From Phellopilus nigrolimitatus (taxonomy: Eukaryota > Basidiomycota > Agaricomycetes > Hymenochaetales > Hymenochaetaceae): DNA of 64,000 nt. The number at the start of each line of letters is the position of its first letter. The first letter of the stretch is position 1. Shown here one piece after another: positions 22,341-33,946 of the stretch. Both the position numbers and the translations under genes were made by a program. Below the pieces are notes generated by a model. The model was not told the origin of the DNA. It worked only from the letters and a program-made list of their open reading frames with translations, and ran no database searches. The stretch spans positions 1 to 64,000 of the forward strand of contig JAJOHG010000024.1 of NCBI GenBank assembly GCA_021029095.1, written 5' to 3'.

Positions 22341-23330
22341 ACACCAAAAATAGCGGAGTATGTGAAAAGGATAATAGTATCCGTTGCGCAGGTTGCGATG
22401 CTCTTCAATAAAACAAATAACGTACACACCGACATAAAAGAAATACATGATCGAGGCGGTCAAAGACTCCCCCTGCCAAACTGGGCTCTCTGTACCGCAA
22501 CTGCCTTCGAATGCTGACAGCGTGCCTGCAGCTCCACTCCAATATCTGATAGGTTTGTCTCTTTTCGAACCAAATCTCCATCCTCTAAGACTTCGGCCCC
22601 GTCACGCCGCTTTCTGAACTTCGCCCACAATTTACAAACCTGCTTCAGTATGCTTTGCTGCTTCCAAGTCCGTCAGGATTAAATCCTCCTCCTCCAAAAG
22701 TTGTTGAAGAGTGTGCTGTCATCGGCCATTGGAACATCTGTGTCTCCAATAGCAGGGAGCGACGATGGCGGTATGGGTTCGGTTCCAAGTAATCCAGTAG
22801 AGAATGCCAACAAAAGTCGCATTGACCTCGCAATGAAACGAGGAAGTTTAGGCTGATTGAACAGCCATGCCTCGTTCGCATCGTCAATTTCTCCCTTATC
22901 GTTTGTCACCGCCAGATTGTGCCCCGCTACACATATCACCATCTACGCTGTTTTGCTGGTCTAACTCTTCTCCACAAGTAGTTTCGATAGTCTTTGCTTT
23001 CTCCTTGCTTCCCCTTTTCAATTACTGACTAACCTTCTCGTGAAGTGACACCAGTCTTGAAAGTCTTCAGATGAGTCTAGTATTTCCAGAGCCTGGTGAA
23101 CTCGCCCCAACGGAGCTATTGAGAGGGCTAGCAGTCGGTAATACATTATACATTATGATTCACAGTCCAAAATTTCAATGGTTAGGTTGCAAACCACATA
23201 TCTATGGCTTCATTCTTCAATTATACTTCTACGGCATCATACATACCACATTTATTGACAGCAAACAACCGCACAACTCATTGACATATGTGCTCAGCTT
23301 TGAAGAATATAGTTGTGTTAATTCAAATAT
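22341..23330. other. Right unit of the BTB tandem duplication, inter-gene part
   Basis: Contains minus-strand ORFs (22645-22942, and a helical piece at about 22470-22660 reading LWAKFRKRRDG...SDIGVELQARC) that look like fragments of a BTB-associated C-terminal region, in broken frames. No complete gene could be assembled. Confidence 0.45.
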
Positions 23331-24563
23331 TTAAACATAAACAGGAACTGATACGCAACTCAGCTCAAAAATTGCCCTTATATCTTCACCCAGCTGGTCT
23401 TCAGGAAAGCTCAACCGTATTGGGTTAGGTGCTGTCCAGTTAAATGATGTAGATGATCCAAAAAACTCATTTAGATGAGCCCTCCACTTCTTCCCACCTG
23501 AAGAATACAAAGCTGATTTCATCTGCTCAGAGGCACGCTTGGCTTTCGACAGTGCAAAGTTAGCCTCTTCATAGGCCGATCGTGTCCTGGACAATGTGCG
23601 TTGTATATTCCTCTCTCGGATCTGTGCCATTTTCACTGCGGCGTCATATCCGATCCGAGTAGTCTCCTCGACCGTCAGCGGCTGTGCCCGCCTCGCTAGC
23701 GCCAGGTACGCCGGCGCGTACCACTCCTCGATATTATATTTCTGCGCCATCTCCACTTTTGATATCTCGTCGATGCTAAATGATTGCAGTTTCGTGATAG
23801 CAAGACCTTGAATCTTTTCGAATTCCCACATGTGCGCGAGTTCCAGGACGGTGCTCCATTGCTCAACCTCCAATTGGTCGTGCCTTTCTAAGTGGTCTCT
23901 GTAAACAAATGCTTTACATCAATATCTTACGAGGAATGACGACCGAAGCAGTGAATTTACGGTGTATAAAGAACTTCCAAAAAATTTCGGAACGCTGCCT
24001 CTTTAATCCCCTCGAGATGAATGGGGTTGTCGTCGCTATCACCCTCCTGACCAACAGTCGGGACTGCGAACATGCCGCGGAAGACCCCCGATTGCTCCTC
24101 AAACGCATCTCGCGGGACTCTGAACAAACAGTTCTCAACCTGAAATGACAGTTGAAGATGAGGTAAAGGTGAAGACACCCGACTAATCGGTAGAAATACA
24201 ATACTTACCTGAAAGGTTATAAGAGAAAGATAAAACCTGTCGTCCCTCCTTACTATAGGAATCGCAGGAATCGCACGGATGCTGGGATCGGATAGCATGC
24301 TGGATTCAAGCTCGTCTTCACTTGGCTCGAGCGTAGAATGCACGCATAAAGGCGAGCCGTCCGAAGACATCAGGCACTGTACAATGGAGTGCTCTAGCAG
24401 GGTACTTGTTGAATCCTCATGTTCACCTCGCTTTATCTGCAAATCTGAGCTCCGCCAGGCTTCGTGACTTCTATCAAAGATAAAGGCGCTCGGGCTGGCT
24501 CACTTGACGGGCGTCTAATATACCTAATATTGCTTCTCCTAAATCTTGGACAACATCAAGCAT
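23331..24563 (-). CDS. BTB/POZ domain protein, copy 2
   Basis: Four exons: 24563-24504 (MLDVVQDLGEAILGILDARQ), 24436-24209, 24139-23961 and 23898-23331. All junctions have GT-AG sites and agree in phase. The BTB fold spans FYLSLITFQVENCLFRVPRD, then EEQSGVFRGMFAVP and FLEVLYTP. The C-terminal half is helical (LAHMWEFEKIQGLAITKLQ, YNIEEWYAPAYLALARRAQP), the arrangement of the large agaricomycete BTB family. Such proteins can act as Cul3 ubiquitin-ligase adaptors or dimerisation modules; which applies here is unknown. Exon 3 and its flanking introns are almost identical to copy 1 although exon 4 is much more diverged. Confidence 0.85.
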
Positions 24564-24671
24564 AGCGGGGTATGTGCAAAAGATTATAGTATCCGTTGCG
24601 CAGGTTGCGATGCTCTTCGACAAGACAAATAACGTACACACCAACATAAAAGAAATACAAGATCGAGGTGG

Positions 24672-25812
24672 TCAAAGATTGTCGAACGTCATGACCCAGG
24701 GCATGGTCTGCGGGTTGGGAAGCGGGATGCCGTCATTCTGGTCCAAATCCGCGTCTCCAAGCATGAAATGTGCCTCGCCGCGTACTCCAAAAATGTCGGA
24801 AATCGCACGCGAAAGCACGATGTCGTCCTCGTCTTCCAGCTCGCCGGGGAACGGATGGGTCGACCAGATACCCAGGTTCGTGCGCATGCGCGGCTGCTGC
24901 TGCCCGTTGCGTGCACCGCTGCGCGGGCTGTCGCCGCGTGCGGGTATGTATCCGGGACGCTGGCGGTATGCATTGGGGTGTGCGATCTTATCGCGCAGCA
25001 GGCGCTCACGCACGTGCCCCATCTTAATCGCAAAGTCGTACCCAAGGCGCGCGCTCTCCTCGACCGACAGCGGATCGAGGCGCTTTCCGAGAGCAAGGTA
25101 CGCGCCGTAGAGCCACTCGCGGATGTCGTACCTGTGCGCGAGCTCGACCTTGGTAATAAGATCGATGCTGTTGTGTTGCAGCTTCTCAATAGCTGTCTGC
25201 CGAATCTTGGTGAAGCTCCACATGTTTGCGAGGCCAAGGACCGAGAGCCACTCCTGTTCACTCAAAGGAATCTCTTCACCGTAGCTCCTGAGACATTGTA
25301 GCGTAAGTCATTCAGTCAACATGTTGTAGGGACAAAATGTTCGGTTCTTTTGCCCAGCCCAATTCTCGACCTCGTTCGATAAATGATTTCTCGAAAAGCC
25401 AACCAGCGGAGCAAAAGATCGATGCATTTGTTGTTTGGATCACTCGCTCGACAAGGACGGCCGGGTACCGAGAACAAAAGAAAACAAGACAGTCATAAAA
25501 GACTTTGATATTACACTTACGGAGGGAATAAGACCTGCAAGAAGGCTCGAAAGTCAGCCTTCTTGACGCTGTCAAGTATCAGGGGCTTGTCATCGGTCAT
25601 CCCTTCGACCATGGCGTTTGATTCCTGCGGGAGAGAAAACATGGACCGGAAGATCTCGGACTGTTCCTCGAACGGTTTGCGAGGCACTTTGAACAAGCAG
25701 CCTTCCACCTAACCGATTGGCCTCGTTAGATCAGCTGACGGGTGCGGAACCAATTCTAACACACCTGGAATATCGTCATAGAGAAGTAGAACGTTTCATC
25801 CTTGCTAGCCAT
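24672..25812 (-). CDS. BTB/POZ domain protein, copy 3
   Basis: Starts at ATG 25810-25812 (MASKDETFYFSMTIFQ). Exon 1 ends at the GTGTGT donor near 25765. Exon 2 (about 25708-25525) encodes VEGCLFKVPRKPFEEQSEIF...FLQVLFPP. Exon 3 (about 25289-24672) encodes SEQEWLSVLGLANMWSFTK and a longer tail with an Arg/Gly/Gln-rich linker. It is a diverged relative of copies 1 and 2 with a shorter N-terminus. The intron of about 230 bp between exons 2 and 3 is long for this region. It lies directly downstream of the duplicated unit and shares its orientation. Confidence 0.82.
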
Positions 25813-26681
25813 CTCCGTACACAATTCTTCAAGTTTCATACAGATGGAAAGTGGTGTAGAGAGATGTCGATAAATAAAGGCGCTAGATGAGGGGCAGAGA
25901 CAGAAAGGGACGGTGGTGGTGGAGAGAGACAATGAACATGCTTGTGTTTGATTACGGTGCGGTGCTCGGCTAATGCGGCGGCGGGCGCATTGTCGGAATC
26001 AACATTTAGTTCCCACGGGGATAAATACCTAATATTCTTTACTTGAGTACGTACATGTACATATAATTCCTTCAACCTTCAACGACATAATGAACAGCAC
26101 TGATCGATACATACCGCAGAATTTAAAAGATTTCAAGCTGAAACGTCTTCAATGGATGGCGCCAGCGCCTAAGGCATAGCCCTAGCAATAGATTATAACA
26201 TTTAAACTACCGTTGCTCTGAACTCGTTGCTCTGGTATCGTCGCACGGATACAAGGAACCCATATAATATAACCTGAGACCAGCGCACCTACGTATATAC
26301 AACAACACAAGGAGGGATGTCGGAATAGGACACCGCGGGGACGTCGAGGCCGACGCAACCATCGCGATGCGTATGTATGTCAACAATGTCCGGAACACGG
26401 GAAGACCGTGAGTGGAGATTGAAGAGTACCGATGAAAAGGGGAAAAGTCCAGTCTTAGCCGACATGCTACAATGTGGATAGGGAAAAAATATCTTAATTG
26501 AAATAGAGAACAGAGACGGCGCACAACGCGAAGCGCTCATTTTGCGCTTCGAATTATGGGCAGGAATGAGGCACAGAAAGAATAGCGAGCGAGAAAAGAG
26601 AGTGGAGGGTATGGTGCGCGTAATAAAGCGTGAGTTGCCGTGAGTAAGATGAAGCTTGCAGATCGGAATCAGGCTTATGCA
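25813..26681. other. Intergenic between BTB copy 3 and SHO1
   Basis: No gene recognised. Purine-rich repeats near 25900 and several short ORFs without motifs. Should hold the BTB promoter and the SHO1 3' UTR. Confidence 0.4.
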
Positions 26682-27946
26682 TCAAATGACCTGGAGGTAG
26701 TTCGACGGAGCAACTGCAGCATATTGTTAGTTAATGGACATAAAGGACGTGGTCAGGAGAGGCTCACTTCCAACTGCCCCATTTTCTTTTCTAGCTTGCC
26801 ACCACTTTCCTTGTTTGTCAATGATGTCAAGAACCTCGCCCTTAACGAAAGAGATTTCGTTCGGGTCATCAGGAGACGCGGTATCTGGAAAAGTCCCCCT
26901 AGCTTAGAGGCTAAGATAGGTATGAAACAGCTGTAATACTCACAAGTATAGAGTGCCTTGGCCTTGTAGGAGTAAGCGTCAGTCTCTGGGTTGGGCTCTG
27001 GATTCGATTGGTTCGACTGGTCCGGACTGGAAAGGCCTCCACCAGCGCCGACACCGGCATTGCCGCTACCCATCAACGGCGAGTTCGCACCGGCGGTATC
27101 TGCCGGAGCACCCGTGCTCTGTGCGCCTGTGATGCTCCCCGGTGGCCCTATGCTCCGGGTCGCAGCGCCAACGCTCCCTCCGCCGTTCGGTCCTATGCTC
27201 GGGTTGCTGCGTGCGCCCATGCCCAAGCCCACGCCGACACCGCTGCCGCCCAGCTTGCTGTCGTATGGGGCGTCGGTCGGGCCGATGCCCCCGCCTGCGT
27301 AGCTGCCCGAATAGCCGTTGCCGGCCATGTGCATTGACGCGCCGCGGGTGTTACGACGACGCCTGTTGGGCGGTGAGAGCCCGCCTGTGCCCAGCGCGTT
27401 GAAGAGGTAGAGGGAGAGTGAGTCCTCCTCAGAGGTGAAGTAGAGCACCCAGAGGATGTCGACTATCGCGAGGATGAGCCAGCCGGCAGCCATTGCGTCG
27501 AGAGAGCTTTCGCCCGAGAAGATGCCTTGATTGACGCCCTGTACAGCGAACACAATTGCAACTGCGCCGAATACGGAAATCTGGAAGCGGTGCATCGAGA
27601 TGGAATCGCTTGCGAGGGTGTGAAGTACCCCGAAGATGAGGAACATCTGTAGAAAGATAGCAAACCATAGCACTCCGACCACGCTATGCCCAACTGCAGC
27701 CCATCGAGTTAGCGGTGCTCACTGCGACGATATGAGCCATGGACGTACAGTTTGCTGTCGCGACAGCTTGACCGATGAAAGCAGTGAACCAGCCTGCCTG
27801 CAGACGAACACATGTTAGCGACTTCACCGCAACGACGGTCACTACGACAAGCACGAGCTCACCACAGCAAGAATACTAGTAAACAAGAAGAGGTAGTGCG
27901 TCAAAATTGGGGTGAAATCATATCCTTCGTTACCGCGGGGCGGCAT
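26682..27946 (-). CDS. SHO1: SHO1-type osmosensor membrane protein with SH3 domain
   Basis: Plasma-membrane adaptor of the HOG pathway, linking turgor signals to the MAPKK Pbs2 through its SH3 domain. It starts at ATG 27944-27946 (MPPRGNEGYDF). Four transmembrane helices follow: LFLFTSILAVAGWFTAF, VVGVLWFAIFLQMFLIFGV, ISVFGAVAIVFAVQG, and AAGWLILAIVDILWVLYF. A Gly/Pro/Ser/Asn-rich linker leads to a C-terminal SH3 domain: KAKALYT, then SPDDPNEISFVKGEVLDI, GKWWQARKENG and, after the last intron, VGIAPSNYLQVI with stop 26682-26684. That intron (GTGAGC...CTGCAG, about 26755-26706) must be spliced to restore the SH3 ending; read through, the protein would end in unrelated sequence. Five introns fit. 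Confidence is high from topology plus SH3. Confidence 0.94.
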
Positions 27947-28211
27947 TGTTAATGCGACGGCGACGGCGACGACGAGCAAGAAGGCAGGCGCGGAAAAGCG
28001 GAAAGAAGGAATAAAACTGAGTTTCTGTTGTCACAGCATACTCCATAACTGGTAACATTTGCTCATGTTTGCGAATTGCGATCATCTCTTTCCATTCGAG
28101 CGTTCTGTCTATTGTTACGTAATCGCAGGGCTTGTGAAGAAAGTCTTCGTGAACAACACATAGCCGAATAATGAGTTCGAAGGAAGCGATTGAACCTGAC
28201 TGGCAGTGTCA
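27947..28211. other. SHO1 promoter region and 3' flank of the F-box gene
   Basis: Short intergenic region. Nothing further seen. Confidence 0.4.
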
Positions 28212-29921
28212 TCACAACCACGTTAACTTCGCCTTCGACACTTTTTTCTCCACCTCTTCCTTCTTCATGCCAGAGCACCCAATGATCTCCAGCTTCTCAA
28301 ATCCATCCCATTTTCCCTCCTTGACTAATCTTTTCTTGAACAGTGTCACAAACGATGACGAAAGTTCCACGTTATTCTTCAGGCGCAGTACTCGAAGAGG
28401 AGGAAGATTCGCGTCCTCCGTCAAAAGAGGTATACACCGTCGCGTTGATTCAATGGAGAGGCTTTGAAGCTTTGGTGTTTTCCAAAGGAGTTCGTCCAGA
28501 TAGAGATCGGTGTCTTCAGAAAATGAATTTTCGGAGTTTTCAGAGGAAGCGTCTTCATGGCCTCCAGAGTACGAGTCTTTAACCATCAGTTCCTTCAGGG
28601 AAGGGTACCCGCATCCGAGAAGTAGTTGTAGCCATTCCGATAAGGGAGACGTCTCATCATCCTCGTCATCAACTTCGAAGGTCAGTCTTCGGAGCTTAGG
28701 GAGAACCAAAGATGGCATCAACGAAATAATGGCTCCCTTCAAATGCAATTCCAGCGACAAGCTCTCAAGATGAGGCAGTTCAACGATTACGTCGCGACTG
28801 CGAGGGTTGTACTCGTAACCGGCGACATTCAACGAGAGGTCCTGAAGATTTTCGTACGTTTCTAAAATGGGGAGCAGAGATGGAATACTGCACTGTCCCA
28901 TCCTGTCTATCTCTTGAGTGAACGCGAAAGTTGTAATGCATTGTTTTCCGAGGAGTGGTTTGGGTAAGTGATTGTGTGATCTCATGTGCCTCAGTCTCGG
29001 CATGTCCCATCCTCCATAGAAATCAAAAAGGTAGACCCGCGTGGATTCTCCAAAGCGACGTAAGATTCAGCATTGAGAGTTATATTCAACGTCTCCAATG
29101 CGGGAAGAGATAGAACCCCGTATCGCTCTTTGATAGCATGATTGAAATCGCCATTCTCAGGTTTCAAATCATTTGCATAAAGCCCAAACATGCGCCATCG
29201 AGAGATCTGCGGAATGACGAGTTTCATAAACGCATCGATCTCGTTCGTCCAAGATGATTGACCTATCGGCACCTCCAGCTCAGCATTCTTTGAGCGCTCG
29301 AGGCGCAGACTGATCCAGTTTGATGCATGAGACTACACACGCGCGTCCAAAGCTTGGGATTGCTAAGGGAAAGCTTGCGAAAGCGACGACCGACGTGGGA
29401 GAGAGTGACCTCGATTGTCAGTTTGAGGTCGTCTCCTGTCCTGCAGAAATAACGCATGGCATGTCCGAAAACAATCTCGATTGTCTCTTTGATTTGATTG
29501 TCCCTGGTATTGTAGAGTACGCGCTCAAAGATGTTCGAGAGTATCTCATCAGACAGCGAATGCAATCCGGGGCGGGAAGGGAGTGTTCGCAGCTCCGTCC
29601 TGAGCGAGGCCAGCCGCTCTCCGCAAGAGCGCGCGAGAAGCTCGAACGCGTCTTTCGCATTTTCGAGCGTACGAAGAGCACCTCCCTCTCCTACGTCAGA
29701 CTTCTTATGAGCAGTTCTGGTTTTTCTTCTACGATTTGTGCCACGTAAAGGGTCAAAGATATTTGCTGGCAAAGAGCGATGCGGACTCACACATCGTTAA
29801 CAGCTACACCCGACCAAAGCTTTTCCATAGACACAGGCCCACGACTTTTCTGAAGGCGCGTTAGCACAGTTTGCATGATGCGAAGGGTATCTTTGGGGAG
29901 GTCGACAACGGAGGACGCCAT
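28212..29921 (-). pseudogene. F-box/LRR-type gene copy E, two frame breaks
   Basis: Starts at ATG 29919-29921 (MASSVVDLPKDTLRIM). The donor at 29790 joins to KTRTAHKKSDVG after a 55-bp intron. The F-box-like segment (GLHSLSDEILSNIFE...HVGRRFRKLSLSNPKLW) is followed near 29335 by a one-base frame break into WISLRLERSKNAELEVP. Near 29035 a second break leads into DFYGGWDMPRLRHM and the leucine-rich C-terminal half, ending KAKLTWL at 28212. No intron of usable size explains either shift. It is a diverged cousin of copies A-D, with a different promoter. Either a recent pseudogene or an intact gene with two sequence errors. Confidence 0.7.
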
Positions 29922-30462
29922 TTTGGTTTTCGTGAATGTTTGAAGTCGTTTGCCGATGAAGGTTCTGAGCCTGAGTGTTTGACTACGCGTAAGCGGAGAT
30001 TGAATTTGTAGACATGCGTCGACGCGTCTTAGTCCCGACCATCCTCCGTGACGGTTTGCGTTCATTATTCGCTCGAGAGATAGATGCGACATCCACGGCG
30101 TCCTGGCCGCATGCCATTTCGTGGAACAGGTACTCGCAAAGGAGGACAAGGTCAATGTTATGCTACATATGTGCGTTGATCTATGCATTTCCTAACAGAT
30201 GCGCAACGTTAATGTGATACTACTATTTCTTTATACTTCAGAATGCATATTATCCGAGAAATAAAAAGCGAATAAAAGACGCTCGTCGAGTGATTGGTGT
30301 GATGAGCGCCTTTCCTTTTGCTCATGCGTCGAAGTCCCGAAGCGTGTCGGAGTCTGACGGGCCAAATCAGGCGTGGTAGTCACGAGGATCCAGCAGGGGC
30401 TCGATACTTGTGCTCCGCCAGCTTCAAGTTCGCCTTTGCAGTCGCCCAGTACTCCTTGTGCC
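29922..30462. other. Shared upstream region of divergent F-box copy E and BTB copy 4
   Basis: The two genes are transcribed away from each other, so regulatory sequence may be shared. The frame at 30373-30462 is open upstream of the BTB ATG but begins with GTG. No motif recognised. Confidence 0.4.
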
Positions 30463-31561
30463 ATGGATTCTGAAAGCAAAGACGCGTGCAGCATAGTATC
30501 AGAGTATCCTATCGAGACAGATAAAGGCATGAGCCACAACGAAACCCCTCGTGCGATCCAAGACTATCAAGATTCGGAATTTAGTTTCAGTATGAAATCC
30601 ATACGGAGGGACGACAGATACTACTTCTCCCTCATAATCTTTCAAGTGAGTCCCTTCTTACTACTGTCAGATCGAATGATTATCATGGCTTAAAGTTCTT
30701 CTTTTCTTAAGGTCGAAAACTGCTTGTTCAGGGTCCCACGTAATGCATTTGAAGATCAATCGCCGATATTCCGAGACATGTTCGCGGTCCCAACGTTTGG
30801 CCGCGAGGGTGATAATGATGAGAACCCTATTCGTTTGGAGGGAATAAAACAGTCGGCGTTCCGGAACCTCCTGGAGGTCCTTTATCCGTTGTGAATCCAA
30901 TTATCTCATTATCGCTTTTTGTGTAGTTGCTGATGCCGAATGCTCCTTACAGAAAACATTCTGGAGAGCATGGAAAGAAACCTCTCGGCTTCTTGTAGGT
31001 CTTTTTCTCATTGTAAACGCACTTTTCTCGAACAAGCTTGAGAACGTTTGCTTCAACATCATTGACCCTCTCTTCTAAAGAAGTAGCACTGCAATGAGAG
31101 TCGATGAATGGTCGCAAGAACAATGGACCGCAGTTTTGGACCTCGCGCACATGTGGCAATTCGAAACCGTACGGAACATGGCCATCACGAAGCTGCAACT
31201 GTTCGGCATAGATGAAGTGCAGAAAGTCGAGATGGCACATAAATACGAGATCAAGGAGTGGTATGCGCCATCTTACCTCGCCCTTGCGAAGCGGGCGCAG
31301 CCACTGACGGTCGTGGAGGCTGCTCGCGTTCGGTACGACGTTGCAATAAAGATCGCGCAGGTTCGAGAGAAGAGGCTACAGCGTAGGCTACAGCGTAAGC
31401 TTCAGCTCGACGAGCTCGACACTATTTTCCCAAAAGGTGCCAAGAAAGTAAAGAAGGGCAAGAAGCTCACAGACATTCCCGACTTTCATTGGCAACCTAT
31501 GGCAGGAACGGAGGACGATCTGCAGATGAGCGAGGATGTAAGGCGCGTCTTGGACTGCTAG
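30463..31561 (+). CDS. BTB/POZ domain protein, copy 4
   Basis: Starts at ATG 30463 (MDSESKDACSIVSEYP). Exon 1 ends in SIRRDDRYYFSLIIFQ with a GTGAGT donor near 30645. Exon 2 (about 30713-30890) is VENCLFRVPRNAFEDQSPIF...NLLEVLYP. A weak GTTGTG donor then leads to exon 3 at about 31087, which runs to the stop at 31559-31561 (MWQFETVRNMAITKLQ, YEIKEWYAPSYLALAKRAQP, lysine-rich KKVKKGKKL, SEDVRRVLDC). Clearly the same subfamily as copies 1 and 2, on the opposite strand about 7 kb away. An additional short 5' exon like that of copy 2 cannot be excluded. Confidence 0.8.
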
Positions 31562-32548
31562 GTAAGCCGCCAACCTCTACCTACGACTCGAAGCTTAGTA
31601 TTAATTCGCGAAAGCTCCTCCGAGCTACTGTAAATTTAATTGCCGTTCTGTTGTCTATCGTCAGCCGTGATTGTGAAGTAACGCAGCGACGATCCAAGAG
31701 AAAAAGCTTTGTATAAAGAGTGTCACAATATTCCCATAATATTTCTTGCTTATGCCTGCTTCCTAACGCCGAAAGAACGCTTCGGATCTACGGGATTGAG
31801 CATGGACATCGCCCGTCTCAATCCCGATGTGAAATGTCTGACAGAAATGACGAAGCTTCAGCATTCAATGGCAAGTTTTCAGCCATTACTCTTAGTAACT
31901 TCTCTTAGTGATTATCCCGGCATGAATCCTTGGATGGAAATATTTTAGTGTCCTTGTCAGGTTTACAGATAGGAAACACCAAGCATCCTGTAGTGTTTTC
32001 AAAGTGTCTAAAAGACATCCGACTTTCAAATGCCTAAGGTCTAAAGTGGAGGTTGAATCTTCGCTTTCCTCGTAACCAGAAAACAATTCATCGACTTTCA
32101 GCACAGCGAATCTGAACGGCACCTTTGCTACCAACCGAAAAGCAAGGAACGATATGCAATGTAATTATAATTAAAAAAATTATGATGCTAAACGTATGGC
32201 GCCAACAAATCCAAAGGAAAGTACAGCGAAGGCAATACGGGTGCTGAGTAGAATAGGACATTGTAGTGTGCGAGTCGTGAGCGCATGGGATAGCGGGGTT
32301 CGTGATATGCCAGTGGACACTAAGATACAGTATGTATAAAATACCGTGCGAGCTGAGAACAAAGAGAACGAGCGGTGATGGTTGCGTTGCGAGACAAGAG
32401 GTGGAGTGTGTATGGTCGGATAAGTTAATGGTCAGAACGACGACTGGAAGATGTACTCCGTGGACTGCCCGAAGCTGCGACAGGACGGTTGGAACGCGCT
32501 GAATGATGGCTGACTTAGATCTGCGTGGTTACGCATAGGACGCCCGTT
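31562..32548. other. Intergenic, no recognised gene
   Basis: AT-rich with short ORFs (for example 31709-31948 plus) that match no family I know. Contains the 3' flanks of two converging genes. Confidence 0.4.
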
Positions 32549-33946
32549 TCATGTCGTCCCCATGCGCTTGAAACCCGGACGCGAAAGCGCGGGCGCCTGC
32601 GCCTGCGGCACGTAACCGTGCTCACCATGACCGTAGCCAAGCGCGAACCCGAGCTCATCCGCGCCCGCCACAGACGCCGCTCTGCGGGGTCGCTGCTGCC
32701 GCTGCTGCTCCTGGACCGGCATCCCGCCCGCCTCTCGCGCAAACTCAGCGCCGTGCGGCGGCGCGGAGCGCACGTAGCCGTCGCGTGTGCGGCGCACATA
32801 GTCGCGCGCCTCGGGTGACTCGGGCGTGGGGAAGTTGTACGGCGCCTCGTACGGGCGGGTGCGCGGCGCGGTCACGGGCACCGTCTCAGCTCTGCTGCTG
32901 CTGCGCGATTGCGAGAGGGGGCGCAGACAGAGGGACCGCCGCCGCGACGTACGTCGTTCGCCTGACTCGCTGTTGCGCTGCTGTTGTTGGGCATAGTGCT
33001 CACTTTCGCTTAGATTCCGCGCGGGCTCCGAGTCCCGGTTCTTCGGCTTTTCAGAAAACACCTCCCTGGCCTTCTCTTTGCCTTTAACCTTGAGCCTCGA
33101 GACTTCAGAAAGACAAAAATGAGTGAATGTGACGATATCAGACGTCAAGAGCTGCTTACAATACGATGGCTTCCTCAATTTCTCTCTCCGACCGGTCGGG
33201 CTCTCCGAGCCCTCGGGTGCAAAGTCTTCAGCGTCGAGATCCGACAGAGGCGTAAGTGCCTGCGGAGGCGAGTACGTGAGCGACCTCCGCGCAGACGGCG
33301 GGGTCAAAGGTAGGAATGAGGATTCAGATCCGGAGCGCGTGGGCGTCGTAGGACGCTTCGACGACGAACGGCGGAAGCCGAAGAACGTGCTCGCGCGTTG
33401 CAGCGCGCGCGGCCTGCGGTCCGCGTCTCGGTTGCGCTCTTGCTGTTCGTCCAAGCGATGTTCATGAGGCGGACTCAGAGGCACAGGGTGCGGGTAATGC
33501 ACGCCGAGTTCGCTCGAGGAGCGCGGGGTGAACGTGAAGGAGGCGGGCGCGGACGACGTCGCGTCCAGGGACAGAGGTCTAGCATTCATGTCATTGCTGG
33601 ACACGCGCTCACAGGAGGACGATGCAGAAGCCGAGGTGCTTGCATGCTTCGTGCAGTGTTCCGGGGAGCACATGTGGCGCATGCGATTTCCACTGCCTCG
33701 TGGAGACGGAACGGATACGCCCCGCTGGAGGGAAGGCGTGGCGAGCCTCCTTGGTGACTGTTCACCATGAAAGCGTCGACTTGCCTCAGCATGCGATGTA
33801 GACGAGACCGATAAAGTTGCATTGGTGGCACCAGTGGCAACGGAGTCTGCAGACTCTACGGGGCTAGCCGTGGTATCGACCGGTAACTTGCTCCTCCTAC
33901 GAGACGGGCTGCTCTTCCGGTGCTCCAGCGAGTGCTGTACAGGCAT
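32549..33946 (-). CDS. Serine/arginine-rich protein of unknown function, 5' end uncertain
   Basis: A long open frame from ATG 33944-33946 (MPVQHSLEHRKSSPSRRRS) to the stop at 32549. The composition is Ser, Arg and Pro-rich with repeated RRxS motifs, a Gln run and no folded domain, apart from a short hydrophobic stretch (SDIVTFTHFCLSEVSRLKVKGK, about 33150-33085). Upstream on the same strand, about 34200-34020 in another frame, two hydrophobic segments appear (PFALLLCLSLYVGILTC and FGVCIVGFSMAAFGFFLV). These could be transmembrane exons spliced onto this tail through GTGCGT near 34050 and TACAG near 33940. If so, this is the cytosolic tail of a membrane protein. No family assigned. Confidence 0.6.
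   Translation of the reverse strand: MPVQHSLEHRKSSPSRRRSKLPVDTTASPVESADSVATGATNATLSVSSTSHAEASRRFHGEQSPRRLATPSLQRGVSVPSPRGSGNRMRHMCSPEHCTKHASTSASASSSCERVSSNDMNARPLSLDATSSAPASFTFTPRSSSELGVHYPHPVPLSPPHEHRLDEQQERNRDADRRPRALQRASTFFGFRRSSSKRPTTPTRSGSESSFLPLTPPSARRSLTYSPPQALTPLSDLDAEDFAPEGSESPTGRREKLRKPSYCKQLLTSDIVTFTHFCLSEVSRLKVKGKEKAREVFSEKPKNRDSEPARNLSESEHYAQQQQRNSESGERRTSRRRSLCLRPLSQSRSSSRAETVPVTAPRTRPYEAPYNFPTPESPEARDYVRRTRDGYVRSAPPHGAEFAREAGGMPVQEQQRQQRPRRAASVAGADELGFALGYGHGEHGYVPQAQAPALSRPGFKRMGTT

Noticed and set aside
27300..27760. Minus-strand ORFs of 76-79 codons in the SHO1 region
   Set aside because: Alternative-frame shadows of the SHO1 membrane segments.
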